From an uncultured Muribaculaceae bacterium (GTDB lineage Bacteria > Bacteroidota > Bacteroidia > Bacteroidales > Muribaculaceae), in assembly GCA_910583525.1 (NCBI GenBank), contig CAJTXL010000002.1, positions 62,001-126,000 of the forward strand: a DNA stretch of 64,000 bases, read 5' to 3'. The notes beneath the pieces are model-generated. The model had not been told where the DNA came from, ran no database searches, and was given only the letters and a program-made list of their open reading frames with translations. The position numbers and the translations under genes are program-made. Below are positions 26,539 through 34,708 of the stretch, piece by piece; the first letter of the stretch is position 1; every line of letters starts with the position of its first letter.

Positions 26539-28217
26539 AACGCATTACAACAATCATAGCGGCCTTCGCGGCATTGGTTCCTGCAGCTTCGGCTTCGGGA
26601 ACATGGACTCTGCAAGGCGCCGACTATAAGGTCGACACGCTGCAGCACTACCGTGTCGGCCCCGGCACGACCGTGACGGTGGTCGACCTCAGCGGTCCGG
26701 CCAAACAGCGCGTGTGGTACAGCACTACCGACCTCACCGCCAAAGACCTCGCCATCAAGAACGTAAACGGCACCAACATACGCACCTCGCGCAAAACCGT
26801 GCCCAACTTTGCCGCACAGCGCAATGGCGACGGCAACATATACTTCCTCGGCATCAACTCCGACCTCTTCTCGACTCTCGGTCCGCTCGGAACGACAATC
26901 GAGAACGGCGAAATAGTGAAGACCGCCAAGGAGTCGACTGCATGGAAAGCCGTCGGTCAGGATAAAGACGGCTCGCTCTATTACGGAGCGGCATCCATGG
27001 GCTTCGGCGCAAGCCTCAACGGCGGACGCACCTATGCGCCCTCGTTGGTGAACGTGCCGCGCTACAAGGGCGAGACGGCAGCCATCCTCTACACCTCGCG
27101 TTGGGGTACGACCACACGGACAAACTCCATCCTCGACCAGTCGGCCGGCAAATGGGTCGACAATACCGAAGAACAGCTCGAAGTGGTGCTCCGTCCCACC
27201 GGCGGCAAGCTCAACAGCGTAGGTCCGACCGAGTGCACCGTCGTTTCCGCACCCGTCAAGAACAAGACCGGCAACGCTTCGATTCCTTCGGGATGCTTCG
27301 TGCTCTCGACCAACAACTCGGCACATTTCTCGCGTCTCGCTGCGCTTAAGGCAGGCGACACCTACACTCTGACTCCTTCGGGAATAACACTCACAGGCGT
27401 AGGCTTCGGCAACACCCATTCGTTTGGCGAAATCACCGAAATGGCCGGCGGCTCCGACATCCTTGTCGCCAACGGCGAAGCGCAGGCATCATTCCCCAAT
27501 ATGCCCAACAACACCACGCGCCGTCCGCGCACGGCTCTCGGCACCGACGCTTCGCGCACAACGATGTATATGCTCATTGTCGACGGCGACTCGTACAACA
27601 AAGGTATCTCTGCCGGCGTAAACGGCAAAGACCTCGCCGACATGATGCTCGCCATCGGCTGCCACGATGCAATCAACTTCGACGGCGGAGGCTCGTCTAT
27701 CATGTACACGTCGATGGACGGCACACTCAACCGCCCCAGCGACGGTAAAGACCGCGCCGTCAGCAGCGCCCTTTTCCTCACCACGCCCGACAAAGGCGAC
27801 AATACGGTGGCCTCAATCGAGTTCGCCGACCCGCACAAAACCCTCGCCAAAGGCGCTACCTACACGCCAAAGTTCTATGGCTATAACAAGGCCGGCCTCC
27901 TGGTGAGCAAGGATGTGAAGGGCGTCACTCTCATTGTGCCCGATGGTCTCGGCACAGTTTCGGCCGACGGCCGCACGCTCACTGTGACCGGCGACGGCAC
28001 ATTCCGTCTCCGCGCCAAGAACGGTGCTATGGGCTGCCATATCGCGGTTCGTGCAGGCGATTGGGAGTCGGTTTCGGGCATCGAAGATGTCGAGGTCTCA
28101 GACAGCGATGCCCCCGTGGAGTATTTCGACTTGCAGGGACGTCCCGTAGCCGACCCGGCTCCGGGCGTCTACATACGCCGCCAAGGCTCTAAAACAGAAA
28201 AAATCATTATTCGATAA
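26535..28217 (+). CDS. Secreted phosphodiester glycosidase (NAGPA type) with sorting-like tail
   Basis: A 560-residue secreted protein (MKRITTIIAAFAALVPAASAS). The central domain (about 60-420) has the NAGPA/DUF2233 pattern: 'NIYFLGINSDLFS', 'RPRTALGTDASRTTMYMLIVDG', 'LADMMLAIGCHDAINFDGGGSS' (near residue 381) and 'DRAVSSALFL'. The human relative removes GlcNAc from GlcNAc-1-phospho-6-mannose, and bacterial relatives cleave sugar-1-phosphodiesters. A small Ig-like segment follows (VASIEFADPHKTLAKGATYTPKFYG). The last 47 residues (GIEDVEVSD ... EYFDLQGRPVADPAPGVYIRRQGSK) are shared with two neighbours and resemble type IX secretion sorting tails. It is coupled to the DUF6259 gene. It is one of two phosphodiester-active proteins in this PUL. 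Confidence 0.87.
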   Translation: MKRITTIIAAFAALVPAASASGTWTLQGADYKVDTLQHYRVGPGTTVTVVDLSGPAKQRVWYSTTDLTAKDLAIKNVNGTNIRTSRKTVPNFAAQRNGDGNIYFLGINSDLFSTLGPLGTTIENGEIVKTAKESTAWKAVGQDKDGSLYYGAASMGFGASLNGGRTYAPSLVNVPRYKGETAAILYTSRWGTTTRTNSILDQSAGKWVDNTEEQLEVVLRPTGGKLNSVGPTECTVVSAPVKNKTGNASIPSGCFVLSTNNSAHFSRLAALKAGDTYTLTPSGITLTGVGFGNTHSFGEITEMAGGSDILVANGEAQASFPNMPNNTTRRPRTALGTDASRTTMYMLIVDGDSYNKGISAGVNGKDLADMMLAIGCHDAINFDGGGSSIMYTSMDGTLNRPSDGKDRAVSSALFLTTPDKGDNTVASIEFADPHKTLAKGATYTPKFYGYNKAGLLVSKDVKGVTLIVPDGLGTVSADGRTLTVTGDGTFRLRAKNGAMGCHIAVRAGDWESVSGIEDVEVSDSDAPVEYFDLQGRPVADPAPGVYIRRQGSKTEKIIIR

Positions 28218-28254
28218 AAACAAACCCTATTTTTTAACCTTAAACACAACTGAT

Positions 28255-29586
28255 ATGAAAAAGATTTTACTTCTTTCTATCGCAGTGGCCGGCCTTTCGA
28301 CGGCAGCAAGCGCCCAGTACAAACCGGGCGGTTCAGAAACGTACAAAGACGGCTACAAAATCGAATTCCTTTGGGCCAACACCGACGCCACCGCACTCGG
28401 CGGATGCCGTGTAGGTACGGGTGTCAACGACAAATTCTACCTCAATGACTATGCCAACGGCACAGTGAAGGTATACGACGAGCTCGGTTTCGTTAAAGAC
28501 ATCAAAGTCGCCGATTTCATCTGGGTGTCGAACAACGCCGACAACGCAGGCCACATTGTGGTGCGTGCCGACAAGAGCGCATGGCCCGGAACCACCGACT
28601 ACGCAGGTGCCGGCGACCCGGCAGCTACCGCCTTCTATGTAATTGACAGCAAGACCGACGAAGTCATCAGCCCACAGCTCGTGTGCGACGCTAATCTCCG
28701 TGCCGCAGGTCGTGGCGACGCTTTCGGCCACGTCGCCTACGACGTCACCAAAGGCTATTGGGCAATCTACCACTGCTTCGAAACCTACTGCGACGAGCTG
28801 CAGTTCAACGGCGTTGAAGAAAGCCTCGGCTCAACTATGGTATTCAAACTCGGCATCGCTGCGGAGTATGCCGGCTCCACCGCTGCAACAGGTCAGACCT
28901 TAGGCACTGCCATGCCTTACGGAAAATTCGACGCTGATAACGACCAATATGAATCGCTCGCAGTATTTGCCAACAACCGTAATGGTGTGACAGGCTCGGG
29001 CGAAGGCAAGTATGGCAACGGCATCCGCCACTACAGCCGCGTTGACGAAGAAGGCGTATTCACCTATAAAGCCGAACGCAAATTCTTCCTCACCCCCCAG
29101 CACGCCGACATAGGCGGCTTCATGGTGTTCGAGCTCGCAGGCAAACAGTTCATTGCCTATCCCGCAGGTGGCAATGATATTCATCCCAGCGACGCCCTCG
29201 CTATCTCGGAAGTTAAATATGCCGAGTCTCCCCTGAGCAACCCCGATGCAGACAAGGCATCCGCTCTCGTTGCACGCCTTTTCCCGGCAGTAGATGGTGT
29301 CGGTGCTCCCGCCTATCCCGCAAAATCGAACTACATGTCTATCAACGTTGAGCCGGTAGAAGGCGAACCCAACTCGGTCTACATCTACACCTTCGCTCAG
29401 CAGGGCGCTATGGTTAAGTGCAAATTCACCGCTCCCGAAAGCGCCGGCGTTGAAGACCTCGTTGTCAGCGACGACGAAACCGCTCCTGTAGAATACTACA
29501 ACCTCCAGGGCATCCGCGTTGCCAACCCCGAAAACGGCGTATTCATCCGTCGTCAGGGCAGCAAAGCAACCAAAGTAGCTTTCTAA
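28255..29586 (+). CDS. Secreted protein of unknown function with sorting-like tail, paralogue of the next gene
   Basis: A 443-residue protein with a signal peptide (MKKILLLSIAVAGLSTAASAQ). The body alternates short beta motifs such as 'NDKFYLNDYANGTVKVYDELG', 'GHIVVRADKS' and 'AFYVIDSKTDEVI', suggesting a beta-propeller-like or sandwich fold. I recognise no enzyme motif. The last 48 residues (AGVEDLVVSDDE ... EYYNLQGIRVANPENGVFIRRQGSK) match the tails of the proteins encoded at 26535 and 29748. It is clearly homologous along its length to the next gene product. It lies in the PUL 37 nt after the phosphodiester glycosidase. It may be a glycan-binding protein, but that is a guess from context. 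Confidence 0.8.
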   Translation: MKKILLLSIAVAGLSTAASAQYKPGGSETYKDGYKIEFLWANTDATALGGCRVGTGVNDKFYLNDYANGTVKVYDELGFVKDIKVADFIWVSNNADNAGHIVVRADKSAWPGTTDYAGAGDPAATAFYVIDSKTDEVISPQLVCDANLRAAGRGDAFGHVAYDVTKGYWAIYHCFETYCDELQFNGVEESLGSTMVFKLGIAAEYAGSTAATGQTLGTAMPYGKFDADNDQYESLAVFANNRNGVTGSGEGKYGNGIRHYSRVDEEGVFTYKAERKFFLTPQHADIGGFMVFELAGKQFIAYPAGGNDIHPSDALAISEVKYAESPLSNPDADKASALVARLFPAVDGVGAPAYPAKSNYMSINVEPVEGEPNSVYIYTFAQQGAMVKCKFTAPESAGVEDLVVSDDETAPVEYYNLQGIRVANPENGVFIRRQGSKATKVAF

Positions 29587-29610
29587 ACTGAATCCAAAAA
29601 TTAAACAGAC

Positions 29611-29646
29611 TGTAGGGCCGCATAGAACGCTCCGTGCGGCCCTACA
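29611..29646. repeat. Perfect inverted repeat, REP-like
   Basis: TGTAGGGCCGCA (29611-29622) and TGCGGCCCTACA (29635-29646) form a perfect 12-bp stem with a 12-nt loop, 24 nt after a stop codon. No T-run follows, so it is not an ordinary intrinsic terminator. The outer GTAGGG is shared with the palindromes at 29681, 31133 and 31210. Confidence 0.85.
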
Positions 29647-29665
29647 TCTCGAATAAAACAACGAT

Positions 29666-29717
29666 GGCGTGAATACGAATCTACGTGCCAAAGGCACGTC
29701 CCTACATTTTCCACGCC
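29666..29717. repeat. REP-like palindrome upstream of the second paralogue
   Basis: ACGTGCC (29683-29689), loop AAA, GGCACGT (29693-29699) is followed by CCCTACA (29700-29706). An outer pair GGCGTG (29666-29671) and CACGCC (29712-29717) encloses it. The reverse strand reads GTAGGGACGTGCCTTTGGCACGT, almost the same as the two copies after the gene. Confidence 0.8.
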
Positions 29718-29747
29718 GTCAATCATCAAAATCCTAATTTAATGTTC

Positions 29748-31112
29748 ATGAAAAAGACATTACTCCTCTCTTTCGCAATCCTCGCTTCTGCGACCGCAAC
29801 CCAGGCTAAAGTGGGCACAACAGCGACACAAGAGGGCTACTCGCTCACAAATGAATGGTCGTGCGAGGCAATGGGAAAAATCGTTGCCGGGTCAGGTACT
29901 CGTGGCGGTGCCGGTGCCAATGACAAATTTTTTGTCATGAAGCAAGGCAGCAAAGACTTGCAGGTCTACGACCAAAACGGTCTGGTAAATACAATTACTT
30001 GTCCTTATTTCCTTTGGTCGAGTGCCACTACCGACGAAGCCGGAAATATACTTGTACGTTGTGATAAAAATAAAACAACTTTTGACGGTATTCCTTCAAC
30101 TGGAGGTAACTCAGGTTTTATTGTTGTAGATTCGAAAACGGCAGAAATCGTCAAAGATTTTGTGCCCATGACACAAGCTTCGGGCAAGCGTTTCGATGCC
30201 CTTGCTCCGGTTAAGGGCGATATACTTACCGGCAAGGATGTGCGTATTATGACACCTGTTCAAAATACGGAGTTTGCGTATGTCTATAGCTATGACCAAG
30301 CTGCCGTGACGGTTGCAGTCCGTGGCACATATACGTTCGCTACCCCTATAAATAAAGAACTTTTTACAGCCTCAGAGGTTCAGGTTCAGACCTCAACTGG
30401 TGTTGCAATGGCATATGATGAAGATAAACATGTTGCAGCGTTGGTAAATCATCAATTTGAATGGACTTATTCGGCTGCAGGTAAATTTGGCAACAGCATC
30501 GCAAACTATACTACAGTAACAAAAACTATTTCAGATAGCCAAGGAAATGTTAAGGCGTATATTGAACCGTCGACTGAAGTGCCGGTGCAATATTTCTTCA
30601 CTCCCCAACATTCAGGAATGACAGGCTTTAATATTTTTACTCTCCAAGATAAGCAGTATATCATTTATCCCGGTGGAGGTAAATCTATGGCTCCTGATGC
30701 TTTCGCAATTTCAGAGGTATCGTTCGTAGACACTCCGCTTACCGATATGGAAGCGCCGGAGGAGACCAAGGTCACTGGTAAACTTGTAGCTCGTGCTTAT
30801 GCGGCAATGAATGCTGCCGGCACTGCTGCGATGTATACTACTCAGGCTTATTGTACGCCAACTTACCATATTGAAGCTGTCGAAGGAGACCCTAACTCCG
30901 TATATATATATGCTTATGGGTCAGGTGCTCCGGGCAACAAATGGAAATTCACCGTTCCCGAAAACACATCTACAGGCATAGAAAACATCGAGGCTGCCGA
31001 CGAAAACGCTCCAGTTGAATACTTCAACATGCAGGGCATACGTGTGGCACAGCCCGAACACGGCGTGTTCATCAAACGCCAGGGAAGCAAAACCACAAAG
31101 GTGGTGCTCTGA
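29748..31112 (+). CDS. Secreted protein of unknown function with sorting-like tail, AT-rich paralogue
   Basis: A 454-residue protein starting MKKTLLLSFAILASATATQAK (signal peptide). In-frame ATGs at 29742 and 29685 are less likely starts, because 29685 lies inside a palindrome. Blocks such as 'NDKFFVMKQGSKDLQVYDQNG', 'DEAGNILVRCDKN', 'FFTPQHSGMTGFNIF' and 'VEGDPNSVYIYAYG' align with the preceding protein, so the pair is a tandem duplication. The tail 'ENAPVEYFNMQGIRVAQPEHG' is nearly identical to that of its neighbours. The middle of the gene (about 30000-30900) is much more AT-rich (38% GC in one sampled 60-nt stretch, against 53% in the paralogue), while the two ends are not. REP-like palindromes flank it. 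Function is unknown. Confidence 0.8.
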   Translation: MKKTLLLSFAILASATATQAKVGTTATQEGYSLTNEWSCEAMGKIVAGSGTRGGAGANDKFFVMKQGSKDLQVYDQNGLVNTITCPYFLWSSATTDEAGNILVRCDKNKTTFDGIPSTGGNSGFIVVDSKTAEIVKDFVPMTQASGKRFDALAPVKGDILTGKDVRIMTPVQNTEFAYVYSYDQAAVTVAVRGTYTFATPINKELFTASEVQVQTSTGVAMAYDEDKHVAALVNHQFEWTYSAAGKFGNSIANYTTVTKTISDSQGNVKAYIEPSTEVPVQYFFTPQHSGMTGFNIFTLQDKQYIIYPGGGKSMAPDAFAISEVSFVDTPLTDMEAPEETKVTGKLVARAYAAMNAAGTAAMYTTQAYCTPTYHIEAVEGDPNSVYIYAYGSGAPGNKWKFTVPENTSTGIENIEAADENAPVEYFNMQGIRVAQPEHGVFIKRQGSKTTKVVL

Positions 31113-31132
31113 TAAATACCGTTTAAACGGCG

Positions 31133-31236
31133 AAACGTAGGGACATGCCTTTGGCATGTTGGAACCGCACATCCGTCAAAAACGATAGGAAACGCGCATC
31201 CGTCAATTGACATGCCAAAGGCATGTCCCTACGTTT
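31133..31236. repeat. Paired REP-like palindromes in inverted orientation (BIME-like)
   Basis: The element at 31133-31159 (AAACGTAGGGACATGCC, TTTGGCATGT) and that at 31210-31236 are exact reverse complements of each other over 27 nt, and each also contains its own ACATGCC/GGCATGT hairpin. Between them CGCACATCCGTCAA and CGCGCATCCGTCAA form a near-exact direct repeat. The whole can fold as one large cruciform. Paired inverted REPs of this kind are how bacterial interspersed mosaic elements look. Confidence 0.88.
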
Positions 31237-31301
31237 GAACCCCATACAAATCGACCTTTGATTTCACAAATTTGAGACTATAAAAAAACGCATACACAAC
31301 T

Positions 31302-34300
31302 ATGAAACTCCGAACTCTTGCCATAGCGCTGACATTGGCACTGCCGTTTGTAGTAGGTGCGAAAACCGGCTCCGACGTTCATGGCATCGTCAAAAAGCTG
31401 AGCCTCGAACAGAAGGCGCGTCTTCTTGTGGGCTGCGGCGGCACCGACGAGGCTCCGAGCCATATCACGCCCGGCGCTGCCGGATGGACTTTTCCGCTGC
31501 ATGAGTTCGGCATACCGTCGGTGAATCTCGCCGACGGGCCTGTAGGGCCGCGCATCAATCCCCAGCCGTGGCTGCGGACGGCGGTCGTGTACGACGAAAA
31601 CGGCCTGCCGCACGACGTAGTGACCGGCGGCGAAGCCGGAGCCGACACCACGGCCACGCAGTGGTGCACAGCATTCCCGTCGACGACTGCCCTCGCGGCG
31701 ACCTTCGATACCGGCGCCGCACGCGCACAGGGCGAGGTGATGGGCGCCGAGGCCGCCGCCTACGGCGTAGACGTGCTTCTGACGCCCGGCGTCAACATAA
31801 TGCGCAACCCTCTTTGCGGCCGCAATTTCGAGTACTACTCCGAAGACCCCCTGCTGACGGGCGTCCTTGCCGCCGAACTTGTCAAAGGCGTGCAGAGCAA
31901 AGGCGTGGGCACGAGCCTTAAACATTTCGTAGCCAACAACCAGCAGACAGGAAAAAAATATAACGATGCCCGGATGACGCAACGCGCTCTGCGTGAAATT
32001 TATCTGCCGGCATTCGAGCGCGTAGTGCGCGAGGCCAAACCGTGGACGGTTATGGGCTCGTACAACAAAATCGCCGGCGAATATACACAGACGAGTCAGG
32101 AACTGATGCAGCGACTGCTCCGCGACGAGTGGGGCTACGACGGTCTTGTACTCACCGACTGGACGGTGCGCCGTCCGACCGCCGACCTTCTTAAGGCGCG
32201 TTGTGCCCTTATGATGCCCGGCGAAGAAGAAATAGTGAAAGAAATCATCGAAGCCGTTCGCAGCGGTGCCGTCAGCGAGGCCGAACTCGATGCCTGCGTT
32301 GCCGATGTGCTGCGTCTGGCTCTTCGTTCGCTGTCGGCCAAGGGCTGGAAGCCGTCGAAGCCCGACCTTACCGCCAATGCGGCGCTGTCGCGGCGTCTTG
32401 GTGCCGAAGCCATGGTGCTCCTCAAAAACGACGACAAGGCGCTTCCGCTGAAAACCGGCGCCCGTGTGGCACTTTTCGGCACCTCGGCCTATAAGAGCAT
32501 CGCCGGCGGAACGGGTTCGTCGAATGTCAACAAGGCATATGTTGTCGATATAGACCGCGGCCTCGCAGATGCCGGCTATAAGGTCGACGAAGAGCTTGCC
32601 GGCATATACCGCAGCTATAATGCCGTGCAGGCACGCCTCACCGACGCCCATCCCGACTGTCCGGCATGGCAGAAGATATCATACCACCGTCCCGTAATCG
32701 ACGAGATGCCTTTGACCAAGGCTTCGACCCTCTTGGCGGCACAAGCCGCGCAGAACGATGCCGCCGTGGTCGTTATCGGGCGAAAGAGCGGCGAGACTTC
32801 CGACCGCGTCATTAAGGACGACTTCAACCTCAGCGCCGACGAAAAGGCCATGCTCCGGCTCGTGACAGAGGCATTCCATGCCAAAGGCAAGCCCGTGGTC
32901 GCAGTGCTCAACGTCTGCGGCACCATAGAGACGGCATCGTGGCGCGACATGCCCGATGCAATCGTGCTGGCATGGTTCCCGGGTCAGGAGTGCGGCAATG
33001 CCGTCGCCGACGTTCTGTCGGGGCGCGTGAACCCTTCGGGCCGCCTTCCGATGACCTTCCCCCTGCACTATGCCGACATGCCGTCGAGCACCAACTATCC
33101 ATTCGTCGGTCAGACCGAAGGCCGCAACCACGACTATACCGACTATGAAGAAGATATATGGGTAGGCTACCGCTATTTCGACAAGTCGGGCCGCGAGGTG
33201 GCATATCCGTTCGGATACGGGCTGTCGTACACCGATTTCGCCTACAGCGACGCCAAAGTGAGCCGCAAGGGCGACAAGACTACCGTTTCGGTCACCGTGA
33301 CCAACACCGGCGCAGTTCCGGGCCGCGAGGTGGTGCAGCTCTATGTGAGCGCGCCCGAAAACGGTCTTCTGAAGCCTGCCGCCGAGCTGCGCGGCTTTGC
33401 CAAGACGCGTGAGCTTGCCCCGGGGCAGGCTGAGCGCGTGAGCATCACCGTCGCCGATGCCGACCTTGCATCGTTCGACCAAGACAATTCGCGGTGGGTG
33501 ACCGCCGCAGGCACTTACACCGCACGTCTCGGCCACCACGTGGGCGACTATGCCGTTTCGCTGCCCTTCACCGTCAAAAAAGAGCGTGTACGTACCGTGG
33601 CCGACATTCTCGCCCCGGTGAAGCCCGTAAAGACAATCACGCCTACGCCCGACCCGTTCCAAAACATGACCTGGCACAAGGGCACTGACTTCAAAATCAT
33701 AGGCCGCTGCTACGGCGACTCGCTGCCCCTCTACAGCCGCGTGCCGGCCTTCCTCAAACCCGTAACCCGCGAAGCCCTCTACAACCTGGGGCAGCACAGC
33801 ACGGGCATGGCAATCCGCTTCCGCAGCAATTCACCCGAAATTGCGCTCAGGTGGCAGAGCCTTTTCACAAACGACATGACCCATATGGCGTCGATGGCAT
33901 CGCGCGGCGCCGACCTCTACTACCTCAACGACAAAGGCGAGTGGCGCTACCTTGCCCCGGCACGCCCCATGGGCGACCCCACGACATGGCTCATCATCGG
34001 CGGCATGGAACCGCAGATGCGAGAGTACATGCTTCATCTGCCGCTCTACGACGGCGTCAAGAGCCTCGAAATAGGCATAGCTGACGGCTCGGTGATAGAA
34101 AACCCGGCGGTCGACAGTCCTTCGTCGGCACGCAAACCCGTAGTAATCTACGGCAGCTCAATACAGCACGGCGCCACGGCATCGCGCCCCGGCATGGCGC
34201 CGAGCAACATGCTCCGCCGTGCGCTCGACACCGATGTGGTGAACCTCGGTTTCAGCGCCAACGCCCACATTGACTACGAAATAGCGCGTATGATGGCCGA

Positions 34301-34682
34301 TGTCGATGCGTCGGTCTATGTGCTCGACTTCGTACCCAACGCCCTGGTGTGGGAAATCGAGGAGAAGACCGACGAGTTCGTGCGCATACTGCGCGAGCGC
34401 CGTCCCGACGTGCCGCTCGTCTTCATCGAAGACCCCTATTTCACCTACACCCAGCTCGACGTGGCCGGAAAAGCCAAAATCGACGGCAAGAACGAGGCTA
34501 TCCGTGCGAAATACAGGCAGCTCACCGATGCAGGGCTGAAGAACACCTATTACATCACAACCGACCAAATAACGACGCCCGACGGCGAATGGTCGTCGGA
34601 CGGCATACACTATACCGACCTGGGCTACCGCAGATACTGCGACGCCCTTCTTCCCATTCTGAAAGAAATATTGAACAAATAA
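31302..34682 (+). CDS. GH3 beta-glycosidase fused to GxDLY-SGNH esterase-like domains
   Basis: A 1126-residue secreted protein (MKLRTLAIALTLALPFVVGA). Residues about 25-755 are a complete GH3: 'LADGPVGPR', 'GRNFEYYSEDP', 'KHFVANNQQTGKKYN', 'MGSYNKIAGEY', nucleophile Asp about 286 in VLTDWT, and a fibronectin-III-like end. Residues about 795-930 match the beta-sandwich domain that precedes SGNH_hydro_3 enzymes, including the GADLYYL (GxDLY) motif. Residues about 940-1126 are an SGNH hydrolase: block I VIYGSSIQHGA (serine about 952), NLGFSAN, LDFVPNAL and SDGIHYTDLGY with the Asp/His pair. The combination would hydrolyse a beta-glycoside and remove an ester (for example acetyl) from the same substrate. 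The fusion is continuous, with no internal stop or restart. Confidence 0.9.
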   Translation: MKLRTLAIALTLALPFVVGAKTGSDVHGIVKKLSLEQKARLLVGCGGTDEAPSHITPGAAGWTFPLHEFGIPSVNLADGPVGPRINPQPWLRTAVVYDENGLPHDVVTGGEAGADTTATQWCTAFPSTTALAATFDTGAARAQGEVMGAEAAAYGVDVLLTPGVNIMRNPLCGRNFEYYSEDPLLTGVLAAELVKGVQSKGVGTSLKHFVANNQQTGKKYNDARMTQRALREIYLPAFERVVREAKPWTVMGSYNKIAGEYTQTSQELMQRLLRDEWGYDGLVLTDWTVRRPTADLLKARCALMMPGEEEIVKEIIEAVRSGAVSEAELDACVADVLRLALRSLSAKGWKPSKPDLTANAALSRRLGAEAMVLLKNDDKALPLKTGARVALFGTSAYKSIAGGTGSSNVNKAYVVDIDRGLADAGYKVDEELAGIYRSYNAVQARLTDAHPDCPAWQKISYHRPVIDEMPLTKASTLLAAQAAQNDAAVVVIGRKSGETSDRVIKDDFNLSADEKAMLRLVTEAFHAKGKPVVAVLNVCGTIETASWRDMPDAIVLAWFPGQECGNAVADVLSGRVNPSGRLPMTFPLHYADMPSSTNYPFVGQTEGRNHDYTDYEEDIWVGYRYFDKSGREVAYPFGYGLSYTDFAYSDAKVSRKGDKTTVSVTVTNTGAVPGREVVQLYVSAPENGLLKPAAELRGFAKTRELAPGQAERVSITVADADLASFDQDNSRWVTAAGTYTARLGHHVGDYAVSLPFTVKKERVRTVADILAPVKPVKTITPTPDPFQNMTWHKGTDFKIIGRCYGDSLPLYSRVPAFLKPVTREALYNLGQHSTGMAIRFRSNSPEIALRWQSLFTNDMTHMASMASRGADLYYLNDKGEWRYLAPARPMGDPTTWLIIGGMEPQMREYMLHLPLYDGVKSLEIGIADGSVIENPAVDSPSSARKPVVIYGSSIQHGATASRPGMAPSNMLRRALDTDVVNLGFSANAHIDYEIARMMADVDASVYVLDFVPNALVWEIEEKTDEFVRILRERRPDVPLVFIEDPYFTYTQLDVAGKAKIDGKNEAIRAKYRQLTDAGLKNTYYITTDQITTPDGEWSSDGIHYTDLGYRRYCDALLPILKEILNK

Positions 34683-34708
34683 GCAATTATCATAATAACG
34701 GATTAATA

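Noticed and set aside
29611..29646. Perfect hairpin taken as an intrinsic terminator
   Set aside because: There is no T-run after either arm, and related palindromes recur nearby, so a repeat element fits better.
34349..34708. N-terminal extension of the single DUF4855 protein
   Set aside because: It overlaps the end of the GH3-SGNH gene in another frame, and a signal peptide starts at 34709.
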